In this document: positions 28,158 to 37,100 of the stretch, piece after piece
Layout: each line of letters opens with the position of its first letter
Numbering within the stretch: the stretch's first letter is position 1
NCBI RefSeq assembly: GCF_000702505.1
Contig: NZ_JNIM01000001.1
Span: forward strand, 248,001 to 312,000
Length of the DNA stretch: 64,000 bases
DNA from: Thermogemmatispora carboxidivorans
GTDB lineage: Bacteria > Chloroflexota > Ktedonobacteria > Ktedonobacterales > Ktedonobacteraceae
Direction: 5' to 3'
Notes under the pieces: generated by a model
Database searches by the model: none
The model's input: only the letters and a program-made list of their open reading frames with translations
Told to the model about the DNA's origin: nothing
Made by a program: the position numbers and the translations under genes

Positions 28158-28320
28158 GCCGCTAAGCCGTTGTCCCCTGCTGGCCTTCCAGCCTCTTGCT
28201 TCCCAGGCCCCCGGCATCTTGGCTGTGACAGTGAGCCTGGAGCCTCGTTTGATTATATGTCAGGAGGTTCGACTTTCTATTTCATTACTTCTCGTTCATG
28301 ATATTGGGAGGAAGAAGTAA

Positions 28321-28839
28321 ATGTCACTTTCGCTGAGCTGGATCGATATTGCCTTTCTGGCTACAGCCATTATACTGGTCATCAATGGTTTCCATAATGG
28401 CCTTATTGCTGGCTTGATTAATCTGGTGGCGCTCCCGCTGGCGTTGGCTGTGGCCCTCCTCTTCGGTCCCTCGTTCACCGCCTTGCTCGCCGGAAATGGA
28501 GCAGGGGCCGCGCCCCTGCTGGCCTATATTCTACTCTTTTTCGCTACCGTCCTCATTGTTCATATCATCACCACACTGATTCGGGCCTTTGTCCATAGCA
28601 TTCCGATGCTAGGTATCCTTGACGAGTTGCTCGGGATGGTATTGGGGTTGATCGAAGCCTGGCTCCTGTGGCTGGTTCTGTTGCTGGCCTTGCATAACGT
28701 GCTCAGTGCCGTCCAAAGCATTCCGGTGCATGATCCAGGTCAGTTCAGTGCCTGGCAGCGGGCTTACAACGAGGCGATTACCCACAGTCTCTTTGTCTCT
28801 CTTAATCAGTGGTTGCTCGGTCATCTGCCTTTAAAGTAG
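28321..28839 (+). CDS. CvpA family membrane protein
   Basis: The 172-residue protein has four hydrophobic segments, with the CvpA-like N-terminus WIDIAFLATAIILVINGFHNGLIAGLINL and a third segment LLFFATVLIVHIITTLIRAFV. CvpA proteins are linked to envelope stress and secretion in other bacteria. A GGGAGGAAGAAG site precedes the ATG. It is followed by hflX after 127 bases on the same strand. Confidence 0.85.
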   Translation: MSLSLSWIDIAFLATAIILVINGFHNGLIAGLINLVALPLALAVALLFGPSFTALLAGNGAGAAPLLAYILLFFATVLIVHIITTLIRAFVHSIPMLGILDELLGMVLGLIEAWLLWLVLLLALHNVLSAVQSIPVHDPGQFSAWQRAYNEAITHSLFVSLNQWLLGHLPLK

Positions 28840-28966
28840 GTGCTATGTTCTGCTCGTGGTAGCTGACTGGTGGGCGAGACTGCGTTTCTGGGCTTGCGCT
28901 CGGTGGTGAAAGTACATACAATGTATAGTCAGGGAGCATTCTACATATTCTAGAGCTGTGTAGATT

Positions 28967-30349
28967 GTGCTTAAACAAAGGAGGCGTTTTACGGCAAGAG
29001 ACGAGGCTGTGCTGATCAATCAGAGAACGACGGAAGGGTCGGAGCGGGCCTTTCTCGTGGCGGTGGCCAGTGAGCGGCAGGAAACGCTCTGGAGTGCGGA
29101 AGATTCGCTCAGTGAGCTGGAGGCTCTGGCCAGGACTGCCGGGGCCGAGGTCGTTGGCAAGATGCTGCAGCGCCTGCGTCATCCTGATCCTGCTACCTAT
29201 CTTGGTAAGGGCAAGGTCCAGGAGCTGGCTGCTCTGGAGCAGGAGCTAGGCTTTGAGCTGGTGATTTTCGACGATGAGCTGTCACCCTCTCAGCAGCGCA
29301 ATCTTGAAAAGGCTCTCAATGCGCGTGTGATCGATCGTACAACACTGATTCTCGATATCTTTGCCCAGCACGCGCGGACGCGCGAGGGGCGCCTGCAGGT
29401 TGAGCTGGCGCAGCTGGAATATCGCCTACCTCGCTTGAGCGGGCGTGGTATTGAGCTGTCACAGCAGGCTGGTGGCTCGCTTGGTGCGACTGGCGTTGGC
29501 GGCGCCATTGGGGTCCGCGGCCCTGGTGAGACGCGGCTGGAGATCGATCGTCGCCGCATTCGCAATCGCCTGGCGGAGTTGCGTCGCGAGCTGGAGGAGG
29601 TGCGTGAGCAGCGCACGCTGCATCGTCGCCAGCGGGCGGCTTTGACAATGCCGGTGGTGGCTGTGGTGGGCTACACCAACGCTGGTAAGTCGACGCTCTT
29701 TAATGCGTTGAGCCAGGCCGATGTTCTGGTCGAAAACAAGCTCTTTGCGACGCTTGATCCGACGACGCGCCGCGTGGTACTGCCGGGCAACCAGGAGGTC
29801 TTGCTGACGGATACGGTGGGTTTCATTCAGCGCCTGCCGACGCGCCTGGTGGCGGCCTTCCGCGCAACGCTGGAGGAGGTGGTTGACGCTGATGTGTTGC
29901 TGGAGGTGGTGGACGTCAGCCACGAGAACGCCATCGAGCAGAGCGAGACGGTCAACGAGGTCTTGCGCGAGCTGGAGGCCCATGAGAAGCCGCGGGTGAC
30001 GGCCCTCAATAAGATCGATCTGCTGCCTGATCCCGACCGTGTTGATCCTTCGCTCTATCCCAATGCTGTGGTAGTCTCGGCGCTGCGTGGCTGGGGCCTG
30101 GAGGCACTGCGCGAGAAGCTGGCCCAGGTGGTCGCTGAGCAGATGGTGCCTTTGCAGGTGCTTGTGCCTTACGCGCGCGGCGACCTGGTGGAACTCTTCC
30201 ATCGTCGCGGGCGCGTCGAGCTAGAAGAGCATCGCGCCGAGGGGACACTCCTGGTCGGACGCCTTCCCGCGGCGCTGGCTGGTTACTATGCGCCGTATCG
30301 CCTTCAGCAGCGCAGAGGCTTGCTCAGAGTCCCTAGCGTCCGCCCCTAG
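28967..30349 (+). CDS. hflX: HflX GTPase
   Basis: The 460-residue protein has the HflX N-terminal domain (RHPDPATYLGKGKVQELA, FDDELSPSQQRNLEKAL, VIDRTTLILDIFAQHARTREG), a Gly-rich loop GRGIELSQQAGG, and the G domain with GYTNAGKS near residue 235, DTVGFIQRLP and NKIDLL. HflX splits or rescues stalled ribosomes. The GTG start at 28967 has no good ribosome binding site; a GTG at 29009 is an alternative and would still keep all domains. An AGGAGG at 28979-28984 is too far from either. Confidence 0.93.
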   Translation: MLKQRRRFTARDEAVLINQRTTEGSERAFLVAVASERQETLWSAEDSLSELEALARTAGAEVVGKMLQRLRHPDPATYLGKGKVQELAALEQELGFELVIFDDELSPSQQRNLEKALNARVIDRTTLILDIFAQHARTREGRLQVELAQLEYRLPRLSGRGIELSQQAGGSLGATGVGGAIGVRGPGETRLEIDRRRIRNRLAELRRELEEVREQRTLHRRQRAALTMPVVAVVGYTNAGKSTLFNALSQADVLVENKLFATLDPTTRRVVLPGNQEVLLTDTVGFIQRLPTRLVAAFRATLEEVVDADVLLEVVDVSHENAIEQSETVNEVLRELEAHEKPRVTALNKIDLLPDPDRVDPSLYPNAVVVSALRGWGLEALREKLAQVVAEQMVPLQVLVPYARGDLVELFHRRGRVELEEHRAEGTLLVGRLPAALAGYYAPYRLQQRRGLLRVPSVRP

Positions 30350-30422
30350 CCGATGCCCTCATGAGGGGTGAATGGACAAGCAAGCAAGAAGAGACTATTC
30401 CTGGAAATGGGTCTTCCGCTAC

Positions 30423-30475
30423 CCTGAGCTGGTGAGCCGGGCGGGGGAGATAGGCTTGCGCTCGCCCAGCTCAGG
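30423..30475. terminator. hairpin between converging hflX and trypsin-TIR genes
   Basis: 10-bp arms 30423-30432 and 30466-30475 with a 33-base loop. The right arm overlaps the stop codon of the minus-strand trypsin-TIR gene. No T-run; could end either transcript. Confidence 0.4.
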
Positions 30476-31631
30476 TCTGCTTGCTTTTCAACTCCTGGAT
30501 GATCTGAAGCAGTTCATCCGCGATCTCCGCCAGAGTGGCATCGCGGTTGCTGCTCTCTGTAATGGACGGGCTATAGCGTGGCAGGGCCTGTAACTTGCCA
30601 AAGGGAGTGCTGGCCAGGCCCGCTGTTGGTCGCAGAATGATGGGGATGATGCGCGCCGTGCCGGCCTCGTGGCGCCGCATGGCCTGCTGCATCTCTTTGT
30701 TGTAGCACTGCTCGGAGGCCACATAAGCAGGGCTGATGAGCAGCAGAATAATATCCGCCTCCTCTAGCTGGCGCTGGCTCTTGATGCGCTCTTGTCCTGG
30801 TCCCAGTTGCTCGCTGTGAAAGCTTTCGATCAGATGTTCGTTTTTGAAAATACTCAGTTGCTGCTCAAGCTCTTTCCTCAGTTGGCGGTCCCGTCGGTCA
30901 CTGGAGCAGGAAAGGAAGATTTTGAGGGCTTTACTGTTCTGCTGGAGCAGCGGCTGGTACTGGGGACAGCACTGCCCGAGGCGCTGACGTTGCTCGACTG
31001 AGAGAAGCTCCAGCCAGCGGCGGTTTTGCCGGTGTGCGACCAGTTGATGATTGACAAGATCGGGAAGCTGAGCAAGGATGACGCGCGCCTGCAGGCCCTG
31101 GCCACCGCGCTCGCTGTTGAGGCCCAGCGAGTACTGGATCATGCCGCAGACGCAGCCGCTTTCCCGGTCGAGCAGCGGGGACCCGCTCATGCCGGGATCG
31201 ACCGGGCCGCGTTGGAAGGTGATCCACTGGTTCTGCTCGCCGGCTGGCCCGGCGGCGTCGAAAATGAAAGAGGTGCCTCCAGGCACTGAGCCTGGGTAAC
31301 CATAGGTGTACAGACGGCTGTAGGGCTGAGCCTCACCGCAGAGTAAGGCACAGGGATGATTCTCAAGAGGGACTGTTAACAACGCCAGATCCAGAGCCCG
31401 ATCTGGGGACGAGTCATCAGCAGACACTGTGGTGATGGTCGCCTCGTAATAGCTCTCCTGCCAGTAGATCTGGAGGCTGGAACTTGCCTTGTGAGCAGAT
31501 GGGATGACGTGGGCGCAGGTCAGAATCAGCCCCGGCCCTACAAAGAAGCCAGTCCCCCTGGGGGTGTGGTCGGCGTCGATGCGCACAGTGGCCCGCTGGA
31601 GGAGAGCCTCTAAGCTGTCGACCGTCTCCAT
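30471..31631 (-). CDS. trypsin-like protease fused to a TIR domain
   Basis: The 386-residue product has two parts. Residues about 10-195 are a chymotrypsin-fold serine protease with His41 (LTCAHV), Asp81 (DLALL) and Ser149 (GMSGSP), so the triad is complete. There is no signal peptide, so it acts in the cytoplasm. Residues about 236-355 are a TIR domain (LKIFLSCSSDRRD, EADIILLLISPAYV, CYNKE with candidate catalytic Glu313, IIPIILRPT). TIR domains of bacterial immune proteins hydrolyse NAD+ or make cyclic ADP-ribose signals; trypsin-TIR fusions occur in conflict systems of multicellular bacteria. GAGAGG precedes the ATG. It is the edge of the accessory island; joint action with the neighbours is inferred. 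Confidence 0.88.
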   Translation of the reverse strand: METVDSLEALLQRATVRIDADHTPRGTGFFVGPGLILTCAHVIPSAHKASSSLQIYWQESYYEATITTVSADDSSPDRALDLALLTVPLENHPCALLCGEAQPYSRLYTYGYPGSVPGGTSFIFDAAGPAGEQNQWITFQRGPVDPGMSGSPLLDRESGCVCGMIQYSLGLNSERGGQGLQARVILAQLPDLVNHQLVAHRQNRRWLELLSVEQRQRLGQCCPQYQPLLQQNSKALKIFLSCSSDRRDRQLRKELEQQLSIFKNEHLIESFHSEQLGPGQERIKSQRQLEEADIILLLISPAYVASEQCYNKEMQQAMRRHEAGTARIIPIILRPTAGLASTPFGKLQALPRYSPSITESSNRDATLAEIADELLQIIQELKSKQT

Positions 31632-31679
31632 CTATTCCTCTCAGAGCGAATGAGTGCCGATAAAGGGAGAGTTGCTTCT

Positions 31680-31709
31680 ATTCTAAAGCTGAATCCTACT
31701 CTTCGTAAA
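31680..31709 (-). promoter_or_regulatory. candidate promoter of the trypsin-TIR gene
   Basis: Minus strand TTTACG (31704-31709), 18-base spacer, TAGAAT (31680-31685), about 48 bases upstream of the start codon. Moderate match. Confidence 0.5.
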
Positions 31710-31856
31710 GGGTTACTTTGGTCGCTGTCGGGCAGGGCAACGCGCAGAGTGCTTGCCTGTCAGCAGAAGCGGCGTGGACGCCCATGAGGAAAGCGTGTTA
31801 GACTAGGGCACGAAGCACCAGGATCATAAGAAGAGAAGAAAAAGGAGGCGCAAAGC

Positions 31857-32882
31857 GTGTATCCCTGGTCGCACGACTTCAAAGGGCGCTTTGACGAAGT
31901 GACCTTTGAGAGCCAGGTGCTCAAAGACAATCCTCTAGGCGATCCCTATCAGCGTCCGCTCTGGATCTATCTGCCGCCCGGCTACGACGAGCAGCCAGAG
32001 CGGCGCTATCCCAGCATCTATGTGATTCAGGGGCTAACGGGCCAGCTCGATATGTGGCGCAATCGCTCGGCTTTCCGGCGTAACTTCCCGGAACTGGCCG
32101 ACGAGCTGTTTGCCAAAGGAGAAGCTCCGCCTTGTATCCTGGTCTGGGTCGACTGCTGGACCTCCCTGGGGGGGAGCCAGTTCCTGGATTCCCCCGCTGT
32201 TGGACGCTACCACACCTATCTCTGCGAGGAAATTGTCCCCTGGGTCGATGCCCACTATCGGACGCTGGCGGCGCGCGAGCATCGGGGAATCGCCGGCAAG
32301 TCCAGCGGAGGCTACGGCGCGATGGTCACTCCCATGCTACGACCCGATCTGTGGGGAGGCCTGGCAACTCACGCGGGCGATGCTCTCTTTGAGGTCTGTT
32401 ATCAGCGTGACTTTGCCAAGGTGACGCGGGCCTTGCGCGATCACTATGGCGGCTCATACGAACGCTTCTGGCAGGACTTCCGCAGCCGCCCGGCCTTCTC
32501 CAAAGAGAGCGATCCCGATCTGCTCAATATCTGGTGTATGGCCGCCTGCTACTCGGCGGATATGGATGGTACGGTGCATCTGCCTTTCGATATCGCCACC
32601 GGTCAGTTGGTTCCCGATGTCTGGGAGCGCTGGCTGGCCTGGGACCCAGTACGGATGGTGCCTTTGCACGCCGAGGCGCTGCGCTCGTTGCGTGCCATCT
32701 ATATCGATGCGGGCAAGCGCGATGAGTACTATCTCGACCTGGGTGCCGAGGCGTTCCGCCGGGCTCTGGCTGAGATTGGCGTCACCGATGTCTTCTTTGA
32801 GCTATTCGATGGCCGTCATGGCGGAATCGAATATCGCTATCCGCTGAGCCTGAAGTACCTGGCCGAGCGGCTTTCCCCATAG
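31857..32882 (+). CDS. alpha/beta hydrolase, esterase D-like
   Basis: The 341-residue protein (GTG start after AAAGGAGG) belongs to the PF00756 putative esterase family: IYLPPGYDE, YVIQGLTG, nucleophile Ser149 in GKSSGGYG, an acid in IDAGKRDEYYLDLGAEAFR, and the histidine in DGRHGG near the end. No signal peptide is seen. Substrates in this family include acyl-thioesters, formyl-glutathione and siderophores, and cannot be chosen here. It lies between the divergent trypsin-TIR gene and the sigma-like gene, but nothing else ties it to the conflict genes. Confidence 0.85.
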   Translation: MYPWSHDFKGRFDEVTFESQVLKDNPLGDPYQRPLWIYLPPGYDEQPERRYPSIYVIQGLTGQLDMWRNRSAFRRNFPELADELFAKGEAPPCILVWVDCWTSLGGSQFLDSPAVGRYHTYLCEEIVPWVDAHYRTLAAREHRGIAGKSSGGYGAMVTPMLRPDLWGGLATHAGDALFEVCYQRDFAKVTRALRDHYGGSYERFWQDFRSRPAFSKESDPDLLNIWCMAACYSADMDGTVHLPFDIATGQLVPDVWERWLAWDPVRMVPLHAEALRSLRAIYIDAGKRDEYYLDLGAEAFRRALAEIGVTDVFFELFDGRHGGIEYRYPLSLKYLAERLSP

Positions 32883-32891
32883 CCAACGCCA

Positions 32892-32914
32892 GCGAAGGGA
32901 TCAACTCCCTTCGC
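32892..32914 (+). terminator. hairpin after the esterase gene
   Basis: Perfect 9-bp stem (32892-32900 with 32906-32914) and a 5-base loop ten bases after the esterase stop. No T-run. Confidence 0.55.
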
Positions 32915-33029
32915 CACGGATGCCGCCCCCCGACCCCGCAGCAGGACCGGACGAAACCCCACGTTGGTACTGGAGCCTCCAGCGTAAGCAGCCGGCTAAC
33001 CGATAGACGGGCGGCTGACCAGACCAGGT

Positions 33030-33680
33030 TTAGACGCCAAGCGGCTCGCGCAGACGTCGCCGGGCAGCACTTAAGGCGGCGCGGTAACGCTTAAGCTCAG
33101 CCTGACTCTGGGGAGACGGTACCTGCTCGGGGTCAAGGCCCGCCTTGCGCAGCGCCGCGATCACTGGCCGGAGTTCAAGACCGTGCTCGCGGATGCACCA
33201 GAGCACCGCTTTCCGTTCGCCAGCTGATAGGCTTTGAATGGCCTGAATGTAAAGAGCCAGACGCTCTTCAGGAAAATCTCGTAATTCGCACTCGTAGGCT
33301 GGATCGCGAGCTCCCTCGTTGGTGGCGGCCCGCTGCTCGCTGAGGGCAAGAACCTCGGGCTGCTCTCTCTCCAGGGGTAGAAGCTGAGGACGACGGCCAA
33401 GTCGTCGACAGGCATCGCGTGCACGATTCCGGACAATGACGCGGATCAGCGAGGCGGGTTTGTGCAATGGCCCTTTCCGACTCACTTTCCAGAGGGCGAA
33501 GCGCACCTCCTGGCATTCGTCTTGATAGAGTGCGTCCAGATCTTCCCACTTGCTAAAGCGGATGCGTGAGAAGTAGCGACGTACCTGAGTCACAACCCCA
33601 GCGTCGCAGGCGTGTAGCAAAGCTTCATCTTCAGAGTCACTGTCGTCAACAGAAACTCCGAGCGAAGTTAGTGAGTTCAC
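33030..33680 (-). CDS. ECF-like sigma-70 family protein
   Basis: The 216-residue protein has a region-2-like segment at about residues 45-100 (DLDALYQDECQEVRFALWKVSR, PASLIRVIVRNRARDACRRLGR) and a region-4-like C-terminus at about 155-215 (LSAGERKAVLWCIREHGLELRPVIAALRKAG, AALSAARRRLREPL). It lacks the usual anti-sigma partner gene. It is divergent from the XRE-STAND gene, sharing the 481-base region with the GAAC/GTTC half-site cluster, so the two may be co-regulated or one may control the other. A GAGGAGCC site precedes the ATG. Confidence 0.7.
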   Translation of the reverse strand: MNSLTSLGVSVDDSDSEDEALLHACDAGVVTQVRRYFSRIRFSKWEDLDALYQDECQEVRFALWKVSRKGPLHKPASLIRVIVRNRARDACRRLGRRPQLLPLEREQPEVLALSEQRAATNEGARDPAYECELRDFPEERLALYIQAIQSLSAGERKAVLWCIREHGLELRPVIAALRKAGLDPEQVPSPQSQAELKRYRAALSAARRRLREPLGV

Positions 33681-33946
33681 AAGGCTCCTCCTTCACGAAC
33701 AAACAAAGCAGCAAACCTACAAGATGCCGTACACTGTCCAGTTCTGGAGCCGGCAGGCCTGACGTTGCCTCACCTGGGTCAGGTCGTGTTGGTCTATTGG
33801 CTTTATCGGCCATCACGATGACCAGCGAGCAATGAGTTCGGTCAGTAGGAGAACTACCAGCCCTGCTCAGGTCAGCCTGTGACGAGATGGCTGGAGGAGT
33901 CGAGCTTGTCGCTCGCCAGTTCCATAGCCGAGCCTAAGAGGATAGT

Positions 33947-34117
33947 GAACATCACTTGTTCTATAGAGAACAGTATACAGCGTTCACTCGCGTTTTTCAA
34001 GAGGATGATGAAGAAAGATTGGTGAACGATTGTTCAATAATGTGCATTTGAGCGAAAGGAGAACGCTGCTCCCCTTTACAGGCGTGCACTTCTGTTCTAT
34101 ACTACCCAGTAGAACAG
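33947..34117. promoter_or_regulatory. cluster of GAAC/GTTC half-sites
   Basis: Nine half-sites fall in 170 bp: GAAC at 33947, 33968, 34024, 34061, 34112 and GTTC at 33958, 33982, 34032, 34094. They form dyads: TGTTCT-ATAG-AGAACA (33957-33972), TGAAC-GATT-GTTCA (34023-34036) and CTGTTCTA-N10-TAGAACAG (34092-34117). The last one overlaps the -10 box and start site of the STAND gene promoter. This looks like an operator array, possibly for the XRE domain of the STAND protein itself or a LexA-like repressor. Confidence 0.65.
34075..34103 (+). promoter_or_regulatory. promoter of the XRE-STAND-WD40 gene
   Basis: TTTACA (34075-34080), 17-base spacer, TATACT (34098-34103). The predicted start near 34110 lies inside the CTGTTCTA/TAGAACAG dyad, giving a leader of about 50 bases with a GAGAGGAGG ribosome binding site. 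The rest of 33681-34161 has no gene. Confidence 0.75.
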
Positions 34118-34161
34118 TCAACGTCAGCCACCGTGGTGGGTAGAGCAGAGAGGAGGCAGCA

Positions 34162-37100
34162 ATGGTAGAAAAGAGGCACGCCCCTGTGACCGCTATTGGG
34201 ACTCGTATGCGTCACCTGCGCCAGCAGATGGGGAAGAGCCTGAGCGAGGTAGCTCGCACGGTAGGCTATTCGAAGAGCTATCTCTCTGCGGTTGAGAACA
34301 ACGTGACCCTGCCCTCGCTCCAGCTCGTGCAGGAGTACGAGCGTGCGCTTCAGCTGCGTCACGGTGAGCTGGTCGAGGTGCTGGTGGGAGGGCAGCTAGA
34401 GCAGCTCCCGCGCGGGCGTCGGCGTGCTTCCGCCTCTCTGGTTCTGCCTGCGTCGCCGGTGGTTTCCTCTTCCTCGACTGCCCTTGTGCGCTGTGACCTT
34501 GAAGAAGCCCCCTACGTATCGCGTCTCTATGGCCGTGACGAGGAGCAGGAGTTGCTCTGGCGCTGGGTAGTGCAAGATAGCTGCCGTCTGATTGCCATTG
34601 TAGGCATCGGTGGAGTGGGCAAGACTGCCCTGGTGGCGGCTCTGGTTCAGCGCCTGCGCGGCTCCTCCGATTTTCAGGGTCTGCTTTGGCTCTCGCTCCA
34701 CACCCCTTTGTCGCGTAGACGTCTGCTCGATCGCTGTTTGCGCTTTCTCAATGGGGGGGGGCGGGAGCAGCTGGCCTCGGCCTCCCTTCCTGAGAGTGAG
34801 GAGGATCGTCTAAAGCTGCTGATCCAGCGACTGGAGCAGGGGCGGTTTCTGCTGGTTCTTGATGACTTCGATTCGTTGCTGCAGAGTGGTGCTCTGGCGG
34901 GCCGGTATAAAGAGGATTACAAGGATTACGAGGAGCTGCTCTATTTGCTGGGGAGCCATGCCCTGCAAAGCTGCGTGATCCTGACCAGTCGCGAGAAGCC
35001 CGATGGCATCCCTTTGCAGGAAGGAAAGCATGCGCCGGTACGCACCATGACTCTGGCGGGAGTCTCGCCCGAGGCGGGGCGTCTCTTGCTCGCTGGTGAA
35101 GGGTTGGAGGGAGATGATGAGCACTGGGCCGAGTTCATCCGCCGCTATGCTGGCAATCCTCTGGCCCTGAAGCTGGTCTCGCCGACCATCCGCGAGGTTT
35201 TTGATCGCCAGATTGCTCGCTTCCTCGATCAGGAGGTGCTTGTGCTTCAGGGCATCAGGGATCTGCTTGATAAGCAGTTTGAGCGCTTGACCCCTGATGA
35301 GCGGGATGTCCTCTACTGGTTGGCGATTGGGCGCGAGGTGGTGACGCTCTCTGAGTTGCTGGAGGATCGTCTGACGCGCACTCCCAAGGGGGCGCTGCTC
35401 GAAGTATTGAAGTCGCTGCGCCATCGCTCACTTGTCGAGGTGCGTGGTGCTGCAGGGTATACCCTGCAGCCGGTGATTTGTGAGTATGTGACGGAGCGTC
35501 TGGTGCAGCTGGTGGCTGCCGAAATTCTCCAAGAGCGGCCTCTCTCTCTCTTGCACAGTCATGCCCTGCTCAAGGCGCAGGCGCGGGACTATATTCGCGA
35601 AGATCAGATCCGCTCGATGCTTGAGCCGCTGGCTCATATCTTGCGCTCGGCCAGGGGAGGGAACGGTTGTGAGCAGTTGCTGCGCTCTTTGCTAGCCCGG
35701 CTAGAACGCAGCCGGCCAGGTTATGCGGCTGGTAATATCCTCAATTTGCTCCTCCACTTGCAGTCTGATCTCCGTGGCTGGGACTTCTCGGGTCTGGCGG
35801 TCTGGCAGGCGAATTTGCGAGGAAAAGCCTTACCGGGCGTCAATTTCGCCTGGGCCGACCTGACCGGCTCAGCCTTCACCGAGTTCTTCGGCAGCATTCT
35901 TTCGGTGGCTCTCAATCAGGACGGCTCGCTCCTGGCCCTTGGGACGACGACCTGTGAGGTCCGTATCTTCCGCGTCCGCGACTATGCGCCGCTGGTGACC
36001 TGCCAGGGCCATGCCGATTGGGTGCGCTCGGTCCTCTTTAGCCCTGATGGTCGCATGGTGATCAGCGGTAGCGAGGATGGGACAATTCGTCTCTGGGATG
36101 TGGAAACCGGCCAGTGCCTGCAGACTCTCCGAGGCCATCGTGAACGCATCTATTCGCTCGCTATCAGCGCTGATGGTAGCCTGCTTGCCAGTGGTAGTGG
36201 TGATCAGACCGTGCGTCTCTGGCGCCTTGATATGGCCTCCGGTCTTCCTGAGTGCCTCCGTGAGCTCGCTGACCAGGAGCAAGGCGGCAGAGTCTATGCT
36301 GTTGCCCTCACTCCCGATGGCAAGCTGCTGATCAGCGGCGGAGAAGATGCTATCTTGCGCGTCTGGGATGTCGAGAGCGGCTCTTGCCGGGCCCGCCTTC
36401 CTGCTCCCAATGGCGGTATCTGGTCGCTGGCTCTTAGCCGCGATGGCCGCTTGCTCGCTTGCGGTTGCCGGGAGCGGATCATGCTCTGGGACCTGACCTC
36501 GTTGACGCTGCAGGCTTCCTGGGATGCCCATCGTGAGCTGGTCTATGCCCTCTCTTTCAGCAGCGATACTCGCTTTCTCGCCAGTGCTGGCGGTGATCGT
36601 CTCTTGCGCCTCTGGAACATACGCGATTGCTCTTGCATCAAGACGCTGGAAGGGCACAGTCGGCGCATCTATGCCCTGACTCTGAGTGGAGACGATCGCT
36701 TGCTGGTCAGTGGAAGCGATGATCAGACGGTCCGCTTCTGGGATCTTGAGCGTGGGCGCTGTATCCGCATGTTGCAGGGCTATAGCAGTCAGGTGAGGGC
36801 GGTAGCAACAAGTCCTGATGGTCAGCTATTTGCCAGCGGCGGCAACGATGGCCAGGTGCGACTCTGGGATCTGGGTGAGCTGCGTTGCTTGCGCACGATG
36901 GAGGGCCACACGGCCAGTGTCTGGACGCTAACCTTCGATAGAAGGGGGCGCCTGCTCGCCAGTAGCAGCGAGGATGGCACGGTGCGGCTCTGGCAGGTGG
37001 AGTCAGGGCAGTGCTTCCGCATCCTGAAGGGTCATGCGGCGCGCGTCTACATGGTGGCTTTCTCTCCCGACGGCTCGCTCTTGGCCAGTGGAGGGGCCGA

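Noticed and set aside
28255..28280. GGTTCGA-like T-loop suggesting a tRNA
   Set aside because: No acceptor or anticodon stem can be formed around it.
34023..34036. A simple LexA box controlling the STAND gene
   Set aside because: It fits GAAC-N4-GTTC, but it is only one of a larger set of dyads with different spacing and orientation, so LexA alone is not the best explanation.
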